Origin: Rickettsiales bacterium
Lineage (GTDB): Bacteria; Pseudomonadota; Alphaproteobacteria; Rickettsiales; SXRF01
Assembly: GCA_025464625.1 (NCBI GenBank)
Contig: JAOAUZ010000002.1
Location: forward strand, 124,001-188,000
Direction: 5' to 3'
Length of the DNA: 64,000 nucleotides
Shown piece by piece: positions 1 to 9,371 of this stretch. The position numbers and the translations under genes are program-made. The stretch's first letter is position 1. Every line of letters starts with the position of its first letter. The notes under the pieces are model-generated. The model made no database searches and was not told where the DNA came from. It saw only the letters and a list, made by a program, of their open reading frames with translations.

Positions 1-1286
1 GAAATAAAGGCAAGGCTATCAACACCAATTAATTTTGCCATAGAGGCAACGTCATGATTGGCTGCAAGCAACTGGTCACGAGTTGGCGTATCCACACCAT
101 AAAAACATGAGTGGGTGGTTGGCGGGCTGGCTATGCGCATGTGAACTTCTGTTGCTCCAGCTTCACGCACCATCGAAACAATTTTCTTGGATGTCGTCCC
201 ACGCACGATACTATCGTCCACTAATATGACACGCTTTCCTGCTAAAATCGCACGGTTGCCATTATGTTTTAATTTCACCCCGAGATGACGCACTTGATCC
301 GAAGGCTCAATAAATGTTCTGCCAACGTAATGATTGCGGATAATGCCAAGCTCAAACGGTATGCCTGATTCATTGGCATAACCAATAGCTCCCGGTATCC
401 CAGAATCTGGAACAGGAACAACCACATCAGCAGCAACTTTTGTTTCCCGCGCCAGCCACGCACCAATCCTCTTGCGGGTTTCATAAACATTGCGACCTTC
501 ACTGATAGAATCAGGACGCGAAAAATAAACATATTCAAAAATGCAAAAACGTTTTGGAGTTTTGGCAAATGGTTTAAGCGAACGAACACCTTCATCAGTA
601 ATAATTACGATTTCCCCCGGCTCAATATCACGCACATAACTAGCCCCAACAATATCCAGCGCGCAAGTTTCAGAAGCCAGAATATGGCTATCACCAAGTT
701 TGCCCATAACCAGCGGACGAACACCAAGAGGATCGCGCACACCGATTAGCGTATTATCAGCTATCACCACCAGCGAATAAGCACCCTCCACTCGTGAAAG
801 CGCATCATACAAACGATCTTCAACTGAAGCATGTTTAGAGAGCGCGATAAGGTGAATAATAACTTCTGTGTCTGATGTTGATTGGAACAAACAACCAATA
901 TCAATAAGCTGTTTACGCAGGGTCATGGCGTTAGTTAAGTTGCCATTATGCGCTACGCCCAGACCACCAAAACTAAAGTCACCAAATAGTGGTTGCACAT
1001 TACGCAACAAAGTTTCACCCGTTGTAGAATAACGGTTATGACCGATGGCGATATGACCTTTTAACTTACCAATTACATCCGCCGAATTAAAATTATCGCC
1101 AACCAACCCCAGCGCACGGTGAGTATAAAAATGTTTACCATCATGTGAAACAATTCCCGCCGCTTCCTGCCCGCGATGTTGCAACGCGTGCAGACCTAGC
1201 GCAGTCAGCGCAGAAGCCTCACCATGTCCGAATATTCCAAATATCCCACACTCTTCGTGCAGATGATCAGTGTCAAATGGTGTCAT
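1..1286 (-). CDS. purF: amidophosphoribosyltransferase (partial, C-terminus off window)
   Basis: PurF makes 5-phosphoribosylamine from PRPP and glutamine, the first committed step of purine synthesis. The reading frame begins MTPFDTDHLHEECGIFG, so Cys13 is the expected N-terminal nucleophile after a 12-residue propeptide of the Bacillus type. The Ntn-glutaminase signatures (HRGQEAAGI, GHNRYSTTG, HNGNLTN) follow. Near the window edge the PRPP-binding motif ILVDDSIVRGTTS (about base 220) and a DSLAFI segment can be read. About 428 codons are present, so perhaps 50-60 residues are missing at the left edge. The ATG overlaps the stop of the upstream membrane-protein gene as ATGA, which suggests translational coupling. 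It is the last visible gene of the radA-cvpA-DUF1189-purF operon; cvpA next to purF is a classical arrangement. Confidence 0.95.
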   Translation of the reverse strand, partial: MTPFDTDHLHEECGIFGIFGHGEASALTALGLHALQHRGQEAAGIVSHDGKHFYTHRALGLVGDNFNSADVIGKLKGHIAIGHNRYSTTGETLLRNVQPLFGDFSFGGLGVAHNGNLTNAMTLRKQLIDIGCLFQSTSDTEVIIHLIALSKHASVEDRLYDALSRVEGAYSLVVIADNTLIGVRDPLGVRPLVMGKLGDSHILASETCALDIVGASYVRDIEPGEIVIITDEGVRSLKPFAKTPKRFCIFEYVYFSRPDSISEGRNVYETRKRIGAWLARETKVAADVVVPVPDSGIPGAIGYANESGIPFELGIIRNHYVGRTFIEPSDQVRHLGVKLKHNGNRAILAGKRVILVDDSIVRGTTSKKIVSMVREAGATEVHMRIASPPTTHSCFYGVDTPTRDQLLAANHDVASMAKLIGVDSLAFI

Positions 1287-2077
1287 ATTTTATTCGCCCT
1301 TATCGCGCAGAATAGATACACCGTGTTAAGTGCAAAATAAGTCCACTCAGATATATGTATTGTCAGTATAATGCTTAAAGCAAATAACGCTATAGTTGCT
1401 GTAGTAGCAACAGATGCCAACCTCACACATTCAGTGTACGAAAAATCCATCTTAAGAATAAGATTTATTATTTTCCCTAAAATACCATAAAGAAACATTA
1501 TAACAATACGGCACACAAACCATAGCAAGATCATAAATGGTGTTAAAGCCAACACCCCTACCCAAGCATAATTCAAGAATTTAGTTACCCAACCGCGAAC
1601 AACATCACTAGTGACAACCATGTTCATATCATCAGGTAGATCATAGAGCCTTCTTTCTCCACCTTTAGGATTTTTGTTCACTAATATCTGGTTCTTACCA
1701 ATAATTGCTCCCACTTTATAATCTCGCATTTGCTGCGACCAATCAGTCACCGAACGGGTTGTATCAATTATCGCTAATGTGTGTCCCGTTTCTTTATCTC
1801 TAATATAATGAGGCATTGGAACTTTTGTCGATATTTGACCTTTTTCTATATTGAGTTCTGGAATTTGATTGATTACATAATTAGCATCATAAGGTTTATC
1901 AAGAGTTATGGTAAAAGAGTACAAAAGCGCAACAATAGCAATCGGCAGAACGAAAATACTGATAGCTACAAACAAATAGCCAAAGCCAAAACCCGACCAT
2001 TCACGCCCAACTTCATGATAAAAATCTCTAGAATAAAACGATTTAGGAATGCTTCCCAGCAATGAAGTCGTACGCAT
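1283..2077 (-). CDS. DUF1189-like membrane protein
   Basis: A 264-residue integral membrane protein with a hydrophobic segment near residues 32-55, a soluble, probably periplasmic region at about 60-165, and two or three further membrane segments at about 168-200 and 222-250. The FYSRDFY start, the early helix and the paired C-terminal helices resemble DUF1189, whose function is not known. A good Shine-Dalgarno (AGAGGA) lies about nine bases before the ATG. It sits 25 bases after cvpA and its TGA overlaps the purF ATG, so it is cotranscribed with purine genes. The family call is by general resemblance and needs a profile search. Confidence 0.7.
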   Translation of the reverse strand: MRTTSLLGSIPKSFYSRDFYHEVGREWSGFGFGYLFVAISIFVLPIAIVALLYSFTITLDKPYDANYVINQIPELNIEKGQISTKVPMPHYIRDKETGHTLAIIDTTRSVTDWSQQMRDYKVGAIIGKNQILVNKNPKGGERRLYDLPDDMNMVVTSDVVRGWVTKFLNYAWVGVLALTPFMILLWFVCRIVIMFLYGILGKIINLILKMDFSYTECVRLASVATTATIALFALSIILTIHISEWTYFALNTVYLFCAIRANKI

Positions 2078-2102
2078 AATATCTTCCTCTAATTAATTCT
2101 TA

Positions 2103-2837
2103 TTATTTTTTGCTCAGGTTCTTAAGTAAACTTTCAAAACTTCCGTCACTGCCTTCCCCGTCTCCTGCATCACCACCAAGCTCTGAAGCATTCGCTGGAC
2201 TTATAGTATTTTGATTAACCGAAGGTTCGCTATCACTCCCATTATCGTAAGTCGAACGATCAACATATACTTGACCTTCAATTCCTCTGATTCTTGAATC
2301 TTGCATTTTGTTCTTTGCTTTTTTCTCTAAGTTAGAAAGTTCATCTATATAAGCTGGAGCAATTTTAGCTAACATCAGCGCGCCTTTTTCAGCATATGGA
2401 CGAGTCACTGCCTTTTCCAACCATTCAGGCCTATTGTCATCTTTTATTACCACCGAAATCATCAAATAACTAAGAGAGACAATAAATGCACCACGCAATG
2501 CACCAAAAGCAAGTCCCAAAAGATTATCAAGCCACCCTATTTCACTACCAGACTTCAGAATTTTTATTATGATGCGGTTGAAAATTGCAAACCCAATAAG
2601 TGAACCAAGATAAAGTACAGCCGTCGCGCAAACAACCGCTGTAATCGGCTTTGCGAAATGCGGTTGCAATTTTTCAGCTAAACTTGGGAAAAAACGAACA
2701 GTGATATATGCAGCACCTACCCACGCAATAAGAGAAAGTATTTCTTTTACAAAACCACGGAAAAAGGCGAATATACACGACAAACACATTATGCCTATAA
2801 CCACCATATCAAAATAATTCAAATGCGCATCGACCAT
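2103..2837 (-). CDS. cvpA: CvpA family membrane protein
   Basis: A 244-residue protein with four predicted membrane helices in the first 130 residues, the FFRGFVKEILSLIAWVGAA segment typical of CvpA, and a hydrophilic C-terminal tail rich in Gly, Ser, Asp and Glu. CvpA was found as a colicin V production factor linked to purF and has been tied to envelope homeostasis; its molecular role is unsettled. The start MVDAH was chosen because GAGG lies eight bases upstream. A longer start at 2870 would overlap radA and has no such site. The radA stop codon lies inside this Shine-Dalgarno, a tight coupling. Confidence 0.88.
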   Translation of the reverse strand: MVDAHLNYFDMVVIGIMCLSCIFAFFRGFVKEILSLIAWVGAAYITVRFFPSLAEKLQPHFAKPITAVVCATAVLYLGSLIGFAIFNRIIIKILKSGSEIGWLDNLLGLAFGALRGAFIVSLSYLMISVVIKDDNRPEWLEKAVTRPYAEKGALMLAKIAPAYIDELSNLEKKAKNKMQDSRIRGIEGQVYVDRSTYDNGSDSEPSVNQNTISPANASELGGDAGDGEGSDGSFESLLKNLSKK

Positions 2838-2847
2838 TTTTATTTCC

Positions 2848-4212
2848 TCAATTTTTATTCCCAGTTCCAAATAACTGTCGTGCTAATCCCTGCACAGTTT
2901 CTACAGGTTTTATTTTAAGCGTCAAATCTTTAAGCGCATGATTTGGTGTATAGGCGATAGAAAAACCTAATTTTTCTGATTCTTTAAGGCGGGCATCCAT
3001 GCGTGAAACCGCTCGAACCTCACCAGAGAGTCCTATTTCGCCAAAAAATACCGCCCTATCAGGTAATGGTACATCATAAAGTGCGGAAAGCAAGGCAGCA
3101 GCCACTGCCATATCCGCTGCTGGCTCAGAGATTTTTATGCCGCCTGCAACATTCAGGTAAACTTCCTTATCAGAGAACCTAATACCACAGCGCGTTTCCA
3201 GCACCGCCAGAATCATGGCAAGGCGGTTAGAATCCCATCCCACCACAGCCCTGCGTGGTGACGACATATAAGACGGTGCAACCAATGCTTGAATTTCTAC
3301 CAACAAAGGACGTGTTCCCTCCATTCCTGCAAACACACATGCGCCACTAATTGCTGTGTCACGATTCGAAAGGAATAAAGCGGAAGGATTAGGTACTTCT
3401 TTAAGCCCGCCCTCCTGCATATCAAACACACCAATTTCATCTGTCCCACCAAAACGGTTTTTAACCGCGCGTAAGATTCGGAACTGATGCCCGCGCTCAC
3501 CCTCAAAATAAAGCACGGTGTCCACCATGTGTTCCAGCACCCTTGGGCCTGCAATCTGCCCGTCTTTAGTTACATGCCCTACTAAAAACAAAGTTATTCC
3601 ACGTTTTTTTGCCAGTTTTATGAGTTCGTGGCTGGCTGCCCGCACCTGCGAAACCGTTCCGGGTGCAGCTTCAATATTATCGATAAACATGGTCTGGATA
3701 GAATCAATAATAAGTACTTCTGGCGCATCTTTATCAATGCTTGCGATAATATCACGCACCGAAGTTGCCGATGCCATTAGAACTTTTTTGCTCTGCAAAC
3801 CAAGCCTACGCGCGCGTAAGCTAATTTGTGCTACTGATTCCTCACCTGAAATATAGGCACAGGAAAGCCCCAAACCAGCCAATGATACAACAGCTTGTAG
3901 TAATAATGTTGACTTACCAATACCGGGGTCACCGCCAATTAGCACTGCGCTACCTGCCACTAAACCACCACCCAGCACGCGGTCTAACTCACTAATTCCT
4001 GTTGATTGCCTGATTGCATCAGGTGAATCTGCGTCCATCGGAACAAAATCCACTTTGCGCCCTTTGCCACCAGCAGATAAGCCCTTAGGTGTAACTTCTA
4101 ATGCTTGTTCGGAAATACTGTTCCATTGCCCACAATCATCGCATTTCCCAGACCATTTGGGATGCACCGCACCACAAGAACTGCAAACGAATTGAGAAGT
4201 TGATTTTGCCAT
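2848..4212 (-). CDS. radA: DNA repair protein RadA
   Basis: RadA (Sms) is a RecA-like ATPase and DNA helicase that promotes branch migration during recombination repair. The 454 residues show the N-terminal zinc finger (Cys10, Cys13, Cys24, Cys27), a Walker A motif GGDPGIGKST, the RadA-specific KNRFG motif in RAVKNRFGGTDEIG, and a C-terminal Lon-protease-like domain, which is presumed to lack protease activity. The length is normal for the family. It is the first gene of the leftward operon and is divergent from an acetyltransferase gene 45 bases away. Its stop codon overlaps the ribosome-binding site of cvpA. Confidence 0.96.
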   Translation of the reverse strand: MAKSTSQFVCSSCGAVHPKWSGKCDDCGQWNSISEQALEVTPKGLSAGGKGRKVDFVPMDADSPDAIRQSTGISELDRVLGGGLVAGSAVLIGGDPGIGKSTLLLQAVVSLAGLGLSCAYISGEESVAQISLRARRLGLQSKKVLMASATSVRDIIASIDKDAPEVLIIDSIQTMFIDNIEAAPGTVSQVRAASHELIKLAKKRGITLFLVGHVTKDGQIAGPRVLEHMVDTVLYFEGERGHQFRILRAVKNRFGGTDEIGVFDMQEGGLKEVPNPSALFLSNRDTAISGACVFAGMEGTRPLLVEIQALVAPSYMSSPRRAVVGWDSNRLAMILAVLETRCGIRFSDKEVYLNVAGGIKISEPAADMAVAAALLSALYDVPLPDRAVFFGEIGLSGEVRAVSRMDARLKESEKLGFSIAYTPNHALKDLTLKIKPVETVQGLARQLFGTGNKN

Positions 4213-4238
4213 TTCTACAGCCTATCTTGGGCACTGCT

Positions 4239-4244
4239 TATAAT
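4239..4244 (+). promoter_or_regulatory. possible -10 box for the acetyltransferase gene
   Basis: A perfect TATAAT lies in the 45-base gap between radA and the divergent acetyltransferase gene. Transcription would start only a few bases before the ATG at 4258, giving a very short leader. No convincing -35 hexamer is present, so the call is weak. Confidence 0.3.
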
Positions 4245-4257
4245 CAATATTAATCAT

Positions 4258-4692
4258 ATGCCCATAATTGAACTTAAAACCTCCAAAGATTTTGCACCAG
4301 CCTATAAGTTAGTTATCCAAACCAACAAGGCACTCACCAAAAGTGAATTCAACAATAGGTTGAAAAAGATGCTTAAACAGGGATATCGCTGTATCGCCAT
4401 GGAAAAAGATGGTGAATATCTGGGAATTTGTGGGTTTTGGTGGGGTACTCGCTTCTGGTGTGGCGATTTTATTGACTTGGATAATGTGGTGGTTGATGAA
4501 AAATATAGAGGTAAAAATATCGGCAAAAAGCTGGTCGCTTGGGTAGAAGATTTAGCAAAAACACTTGGTTGCACACAAACTGGGCTTGATTGCTATGTCA
4601 CATTCAATGAAGCTCACCGCTTTTATTTCCGCGAAGGATATATTATAAAGGGCTATCATTTCATAAAACCGTTGCAGAAAATTGAAAAATAA
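4258..4692 (+). CDS. GNAT family N-acetyltransferase
   Basis: A 144-residue single-domain GNAT protein. Such enzymes move an acetyl group from acetyl-CoA to an amine. The acetyl-CoA pyrophosphate loop is visible in VVVDEKYRGKNIGKKLV (RGKNIG matches R/Q-x-x-G-x-G/A), followed by the helix and the C-terminal strand region NEAHRFYFREGY typical of small GNATs. The substrate cannot be inferred. The gene is divergent from radA and one base upstream of an unrelated membrane-protein ORF, with metH next, so the three probably share a transcript. Confidence 0.85.
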   Translation: MPIIELKTSKDFAPAYKLVIQTNKALTKSEFNNRLKKMLKQGYRCIAMEKDGEYLGICGFWWGTRFWCGDFIDLDNVVVDEKYRGKNIGKKLVAWVEDLAKTLGCTQTGLDCYVTFNEAHRFYFREGYIIKGYHFIKPLQKIEK

Positions 4693-4693
4693 A

Positions 4694-5209
4694 ATGTACC
4701 GCCCCCCAGATTTTATCAAAAAATATTTGCCCTATCAAAAGCTTGAACTATACAGCCCACTTACCGCTGATGAAGCTACGGCTAAGCTTGAGTCCAAGAT
4801 AAAACCTAAAAGCATAAATCCCCTCCGAATTGTAGACGGCAGTTTTAGGGGAGTGATAAAAAGCAATGAATTTATAATAGAACATGACACTCCAGAACAA
4901 AATGTTTTATATGTTGGTGGAATTCTTCCTAAATGTATGATTGATAATGAAATAAGAGTCCCCACAATAGAGGGCGTCATTGTTAATGACGGTCAAGGCA
5001 GCAGAATTAAGGTAACCATAAGACTAAACAAGATGATAGAATTATTGTGTAAATATTATATAATTCTTCTTGTAATTTTGATTATTACCTATCCATCCTT
5101 TGTTCCATTTCTGTTATTATTTTGGGCTTTTATGGTATATCCATTTTACTCAGAAGCACAAAAAGCAAAGAAATTTCTTTGTGATGCACTTGAAGCGAAA
5201 GAAATATAA
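4694..5209 (+). CDS. hypothetical membrane protein
   Basis: A 171-residue protein not assigned to a named family. The first 115 residues look soluble and mostly beta-strand. Two adjacent hydrophobic helices follow at about residues 118-150, then a short Lys-rich tail. The layout, a small soluble domain before a helical hairpin, is seen in many unannotated bacterial membrane proteins. The ATG at 4694 comes one base after the acetyltransferase stop; an in-frame TTG at 4682 would overlap that gene and is less likely. Its stop is three bases before the metH-like ATG. Confidence 0.65.
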   Translation: MYRPPDFIKKYLPYQKLELYSPLTADEATAKLESKIKPKSINPLRIVDGSFRGVIKSNEFIIEHDTPEQNVLYVGGILPKCMIDNEIRVPTIEGVIVNDGQGSRIKVTIRLNKMIELLCKYYIILLVILIITYPSFVPFLLLFWAFMVYPFYSEAQKAKKFLCDALEAKEI

Positions 5210-5212
5210 AAA

Positions 5213-7051
5213 ATGACCAATTTCCTAGAATTTATAGAATCACAAATATTGCTGCTTGATGGCGCTATGGGAACGCAGATCCAAGGTGCGGATCTCAAAG
5301 TTGAAGAGGATTACTGGGGGCAAGAAAACTGTTCAGAGATTCTCAATCTTTCCCGTCCTGATTTCATCCGTAATGTGCATATGAAATATTTTGCTGCTGG
5401 TGCGGATGCGGTTGAAACCAATACATTTGGCGGTTCGGTGCTTACGCTTGGCGAATTCGGGCTGGAAGAAAAAACTGTTGAGATAAACAAACGCGCCTGC
5501 GAGCTGGCACATGAAGCTATTGCTGAGTTTTCGCATGACGGGCGCAAGCGTTTTGTGGTTGGGTCAGTCGGGCCAGGAACGAAATTACCCAGCCTCGGGC
5601 ATGTGAGTTATGATGCGCTGGAAGCATCCTTTATTCCGCAGATAGAGGGGATGATCGCAGGGCGGGCAGACGCAATTTTAATTGAAACAGCGCAGGATGT
5701 TCTACAGATAAAAGCTGCCGTGAATGCCACAAAGATTGCTTGTGCTAAGGCTGGTGTGAAACTGCCGATTATGGCGCAAGTGACGATGGAAACCACAGGC
5801 ACTATGTTGGTGGGAACGGACATTGCAGCAGCAACTACTATACTTGACGCTATGGATGTGGATGTGATGGGCTTGAACTGCGCCACAGGCCCACAGGAAA
5901 TGTCGGAGCATATTCGCTATTTGGCAAAAAACTGGCGCAAGAAAATTTCCATTTTACCTAATGCTGGCTTGCCTGAATTGCATTGCGGAAAAGTTCATTT
6001 TCCGCTATCGCCAGATGAAATGGCACGCTGGTTGGAGCGTTTCTTAAAAGAAGACGGAATAAATATTGTTGGCGGTTGCTGCGGTACGAATGAAGAGCAT
6101 ATCGCCGCTATTAATGCTATGCTAGAACGACAAGAAGCTGGAAAACGCCGCCCTGCACCCGCAAAACGCAGTGTGAATTTTGTGCCATCTGTGGCTTCAC
6201 TGTTTAACTCGGTGGAGTTAAGGCAGGAAAATGCCATTCTCTCCATCGGCGAACGCTGCAACGCTAACGGCTCAAAAAAATTCCGTGTGGCACAGGAAAA
6301 CGAAGACTGGGAAACCTGCGTCGATATGGCGAAAGAGCAGGTGCGGGAAATGTCACACACGCTGGATATTTGCACGGCATTTGTCGGGCGCGATGAAGTG
6401 CGGGATATGAGCGAGATGATAACCCGCCTTCGTGGTTCAATCACGGCACCTTTGGTGTTTGATTCGACGGAATTAAACGTGCTGGAAGCGTCGCTAAAAC
6501 TTTATGGTGGTAAAGCGATCATCAATTCGCTGAATTTTGAAGATGGCGAAGTACCCGCCGTAAAACGTATGCAGCTTGCTAAAAAATATGGTGCAGCGAT
6601 GATTGCCCTGACCATTGATGAGCAAGGTATGGCAAAAACAGTGGATAGAAAATTAGAAATTGCCCACCGCCTTTATGATTTTTGTTGCAATAAACATGGT
6701 TTGCCACCCTCAGATCTAATGATTGACCCGCTGACTTTTACTATATGTACAGGTAATGAGGATGATAGAAAACTTGGCTTATGGACGCTGGAAGCAATAG
6801 AACGCATTTCCAAAGAACTGCCTGAAGTGCAAATCGTTCTTGGGCTTTCAAATATTTCTTTTGGGCTTAATCCTGCCGCTCGTCATGTGCTTAATTCGGT
6901 ATATTTGGATCACGCTCAGAAGCGGGGAATGACAGGCGCAATCATCCATGTTTCTAAAATCATGCCCCTACACAAAATCCCTAAACATGAGGTGGAAGCC
7001 GCAGAGGATTTGATTTTTGATAGACGAAGCCCGCTGGAGATGGTGGCTTAG
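5213..7051 (+). CDS. metH: methionine synthase, homocysteine and folate domains only
   Basis: MetH transfers a methyl group from methyltetrahydrofolate through cobalamin to homocysteine. This 612-residue protein contains the N-terminal homocysteine-binding barrel (LLDGAMGTQIQ start; zinc ligands in GLNCATGP near residue 222 and GGCCGTNEEH near 287). A pterin-binding barrel follows, beginning around ILSIGERCNANGSKKF and ending in EAAEDLIFDRRSPLEMV. It stops where the cobalamin-binding modules begin. Full-length MetH is about 1200 residues, so the B12 and reactivation domains are absent. No continuation exists in any frame before the next gene. This fits a split methionine synthase with the cobalamin half encoded elsewhere, or a truncated enzyme. 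Split forms are known in other alphaproteobacteria, often cut at different points. Confidence 0.88.
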   Translation: MTNFLEFIESQILLLDGAMGTQIQGADLKVEEDYWGQENCSEILNLSRPDFIRNVHMKYFAAGADAVETNTFGGSVLTLGEFGLEEKTVEINKRACELAHEAIAEFSHDGRKRFVVGSVGPGTKLPSLGHVSYDALEASFIPQIEGMIAGRADAILIETAQDVLQIKAAVNATKIACAKAGVKLPIMAQVTMETTGTMLVGTDIAAATTILDAMDVDVMGLNCATGPQEMSEHIRYLAKNWRKKISILPNAGLPELHCGKVHFPLSPDEMARWLERFLKEDGINIVGGCCGTNEEHIAAINAMLERQEAGKRRPAPAKRSVNFVPSVASLFNSVELRQENAILSIGERCNANGSKKFRVAQENEDWETCVDMAKEQVREMSHTLDICTAFVGRDEVRDMSEMITRLRGSITAPLVFDSTELNVLEASLKLYGGKAIINSLNFEDGEVPAVKRMQLAKKYGAAMIALTIDEQGMAKTVDRKLEIAHRLYDFCCNKHGLPPSDLMIDPLTFTICTGNEDDRKLGLWTLEAIERISKELPEVQIVLGLSNISFGLNPAARHVLNSVYLDHAQKRGMTGAIIHVSKIMPLHKIPKHEVEAAEDLIFDRRSPLEMVA

Positions 7052-7057
7052 AAACAA

Positions 7058-7125
7058 GTCATCGCGAGCGAAGTGTAATAAATTCATTCCCCTATCCACG
7101 GAGAGTCATTCTAGATTAACTAAGA
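7058..7125. repeat. possible fragment of a GTCATC-type intergenic repeat
   Basis: The gap after metH begins with GTCATCGCGAGCGAAG, which resembles the left end of the repeat at 41661 (GTCATCCCGAGCGTAGC). The rest does not match clearly and no clean inverted partner is visible, so this may be a decayed copy. Confidence 0.3.
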
Positions 7126-7142
7126 ATGTTTGCCTAATTTTT

Positions 7143-8834
7143 TTATTTTTGCCTATTTGGGACAAGCCATCCTCTATAATGGACTATTAATCCAATAAAT
7201 GGGTGATAAATTCTTACATTAAAATTAAAACGCCCATTTTCTTCATATTCGTACGCATCTCCCTGTGGAGCTAAAAACAAAGGCATCGGTATTCCTAAAA
7301 AATTCCACTTTCTTAGTGTAAGGTATAATTTTTTATCGTCTAGAACTAACGCAAGTCCAAAATGCATTGGACTAAATTTTTCATATAACAGCCTTTCGTA
7401 TTTTCCCGTTCCTTCCGATTGCCGTGAGACAAAAGTTTTTCCTGCAAAATTCCGAGTCCATATTTCTTCTCCACCCAGTTTCTTAAATGATACCTTTAAT
7501 GGGACATTTTTGCCTTCTTCTGGAAACCCTACACATTTCGCAATCAACCGTGACAATAATCCTTTCCCACGCTCAACGCTAGAAAGCCCTTCAGCTACCA
7601 TTTCATCCTTTAAGTCATGCAATGCTCTTATAGCTTCTGGCAACTGCCCCCAACTATCTCCCATAAGTCTTTGATAAAGTGGAGCGTTGTCGGACAAGCT
7701 ATCCATATCTCTAAAACCAGTATAAATAGTTCTGCATTTAAACAATTTATCATAATCCTCTAGCTCAATATCCCCAGTTGCTGGTCTTGCTCCTGATTCT
7801 GGGACTTTATTTTCAAGAATATTTCGCACTATAATTTCAATGCCCATAGAAGGAATAAAAGGACCATCATCGCCTTCTGCTAAAAGATGCCAAGAATGTT
7901 CCTTTTTTTTGCCGTCTTTTGTAATCCCATTCACGGATACAAACATACCGCCTCTATGCTCACCCCAACGAACTGTATTAATTACGAAATAAAATAATTC
8001 CGCAAAAGGCGATAAGCTTGGTAAAACCCGCATTTTTACTAGCCATGCCAGACCATTTAACATGCGATGCAATATTTCAGGAACTGGTCCAGCACCTACC
8101 CACACCTCATCTAATTCCGTCCATAATTTTGGGATAACCTGTAAATCTGGAACATCAACAAGTGAAAAACGTATATTGTGTAAAGGCTTTTTCCCTGATG
8201 GGGAGATAGTGTAGCGCATCGATTCCGCCATCCCGTATCCTATCGCTTTTTTTCCACCTCTTACTAGAGAAATAGGTTTTCCTGAATAATTAGCAATCGC
8301 TTTTATAACATTAAGCCCAACACCAGCATATGGAGATGGAGCAATTCCTGCTTTCACAGATTTTATATGGTCTAAACCTTGTGATAACTTTCTGATTACA
8401 GCTACAGTTAATACAGGAAAACTGCTAACTCCTGAGAGGATAAAAATATTCCGCTCTTTTGCATCTTTATCAAATTGGTTGATATGACCTACAAAATCAG
8501 ATGAATCAGCCAGATCCATATAATTAATTTGTAATTTAATACATGCTTTTACAACACCATATGGATCATTCCCATAATTTTGGAAAGGTCCGCTGGCATC
8601 AACCACTATGTCAGGATTTATTTTCCCAAGTTGTAATTCTATATCACTGTTACGATCAAATAACTCTGGTAGCAACTGTGCCTTTGACGGAAGATTACGG
8701 CAAAAATCTTCAGCCTTACCAATAGATCTTCCTGCTATTACAATTGTTAGTCTTTCTTCATCTGCAAGCAATTTGGCTAGCCGTCCACCAAACACGCCAT
8801 AACCACCTAAAATAAGAATCTTGATTTCATCCAT
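7143..8834 (-). CDS. saccharopine dehydrogenase-like / DUF4166 fusion protein
   Basis: A 563-residue two-part protein. Residues 1 to about 350 form a saccharopine-dehydrogenase-like oxidoreductase beginning with the Rossmann dinucleotide loop ILGGYGVFGGRLAKLL and a VVDASGPFQNYG strand-loop. The C-terminal 180 residues (from about LYQRLMGDSWGQLPEAIRALH) match the pattern of DUF4166. True saccharopine dehydrogenases carry no such domain, so lysine metabolism is unlikely; the substrate is not known. The ATG lies one base after the stop of the DCC-family gene, and the two form a leftward operon. Fusions of this kind have been seen next to DCC proteins, but I infer no specific reaction. Confidence 0.8.
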   Translation of the reverse strand: MDEIKILILGGYGVFGGRLAKLLADEERLTIVIAGRSIGKAEDFCRNLPSKAQLLPELFDRNSDIELQLGKINPDIVVDASGPFQNYGNDPYGVVKACIKLQINYMDLADSSDFVGHINQFDKDAKERNIFILSGVSSFPVLTVAVIRKLSQGLDHIKSVKAGIAPSPYAGVGLNVIKAIANYSGKPISLVRGGKKAIGYGMAESMRYTISPSGKKPLHNIRFSLVDVPDLQVIPKLWTELDEVWVGAGPVPEILHRMLNGLAWLVKMRVLPSLSPFAELFYFVINTVRWGEHRGGMFVSVNGITKDGKKKEHSWHLLAEGDDGPFIPSMGIEIIVRNILENKVPESGARPATGDIELEDYDKLFKCRTIYTGFRDMDSLSDNAPLYQRLMGDSWGQLPEAIRALHDLKDEMVAEGLSSVERGKGLLSRLIAKCVGFPEEGKNVPLKVSFKKLGGEEIWTRNFAGKTFVSRQSEGTGKYERLLYEKFSPMHFGLALVLDDKKLYLTLRKWNFLGIPMPLFLAPQGDAYEYEENGRFNFNVRIYHPFIGLIVHYRGWLVPNRQK

Positions 8835-8835
8835 A

Positions 8836-9255
8836 TCAAGTTTTTATATTATTTATCTGATCAACATTTTTGCACCACAGAGTAAAATTTCGTCCTGCCC
8901 TAAAAAATGGGTAGCAGATTTTTGATAAAAATTTTGAACGAAAGAAAAAACAATTTACCCTATTAAAAAAACCAGAATTCGTGCCAATCAAAGCCATTAC
9001 ATGCAATGCATCAACCCCATGGTAACAGGTGTCTTTAAATTTAATCACCATTCCATCATCCAGATTTAAGCCAAGCTTATTTATTTCTTGTATAACAGGA
9101 TGATTTTTCTCAGTTCGGGCATTTACCGTATTTAATCGCCCAACAGCTTCCTTTATCTTAAAGGCATTGGCAGCACCGTTGCATATTGGGCAATCACCAT
9201 CATAAACGAACCAAACATCGTTTTTTATTTTTTTTGATGTATTTGTAGCTGACAT
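8836..9255 (-). CDS. DCC family (DUF393) thiol protein
   Basis: A 139-residue protein with the family signature YDGDCPICNGAANAF near residue 18, giving a thioredoxin-like CxxC and the name DCC (Asp-Cys-Cys). The family is predicted to have a thioredoxin-like fold and thiol-disulfide activity, but physiological partners are mostly unknown. The middle of the protein (GVDALHVMAL) matches the conserved G-x-x-A segment after the active site. It is the first gene of a leftward pair with the saccharopine-dehydrogenase/DUF4166 fusion, one base apart, so the two probably act together. Confidence 0.83.
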   Translation of the reverse strand: MSATNTSKKIKNDVWFVYDGDCPICNGAANAFKIKEAVGRLNTVNARTEKNHPVIQEINKLGLNLDDGMVIKFKDTCYHGVDALHVMALIGTNSGFFNRVNCFFFRSKFLSKICYPFFRAGRNFTLWCKNVDQINNIKT

Positions 9256-9371
9256 AGTATTTTCTAATAATTTACATTAGCTTAGTGAATTTATAGATTA
9301 CAAAATAAGCTATATCTAGCATTTTCTGTATATTGACTCAAATAAACCATACACACATACACCCTAGCCCC

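Noticed and set aside
7052-7142. Possible continuation of metH by frameshift
   Set aside because: The three forward frames after the stop contain early stops and no B12-domain sequence.
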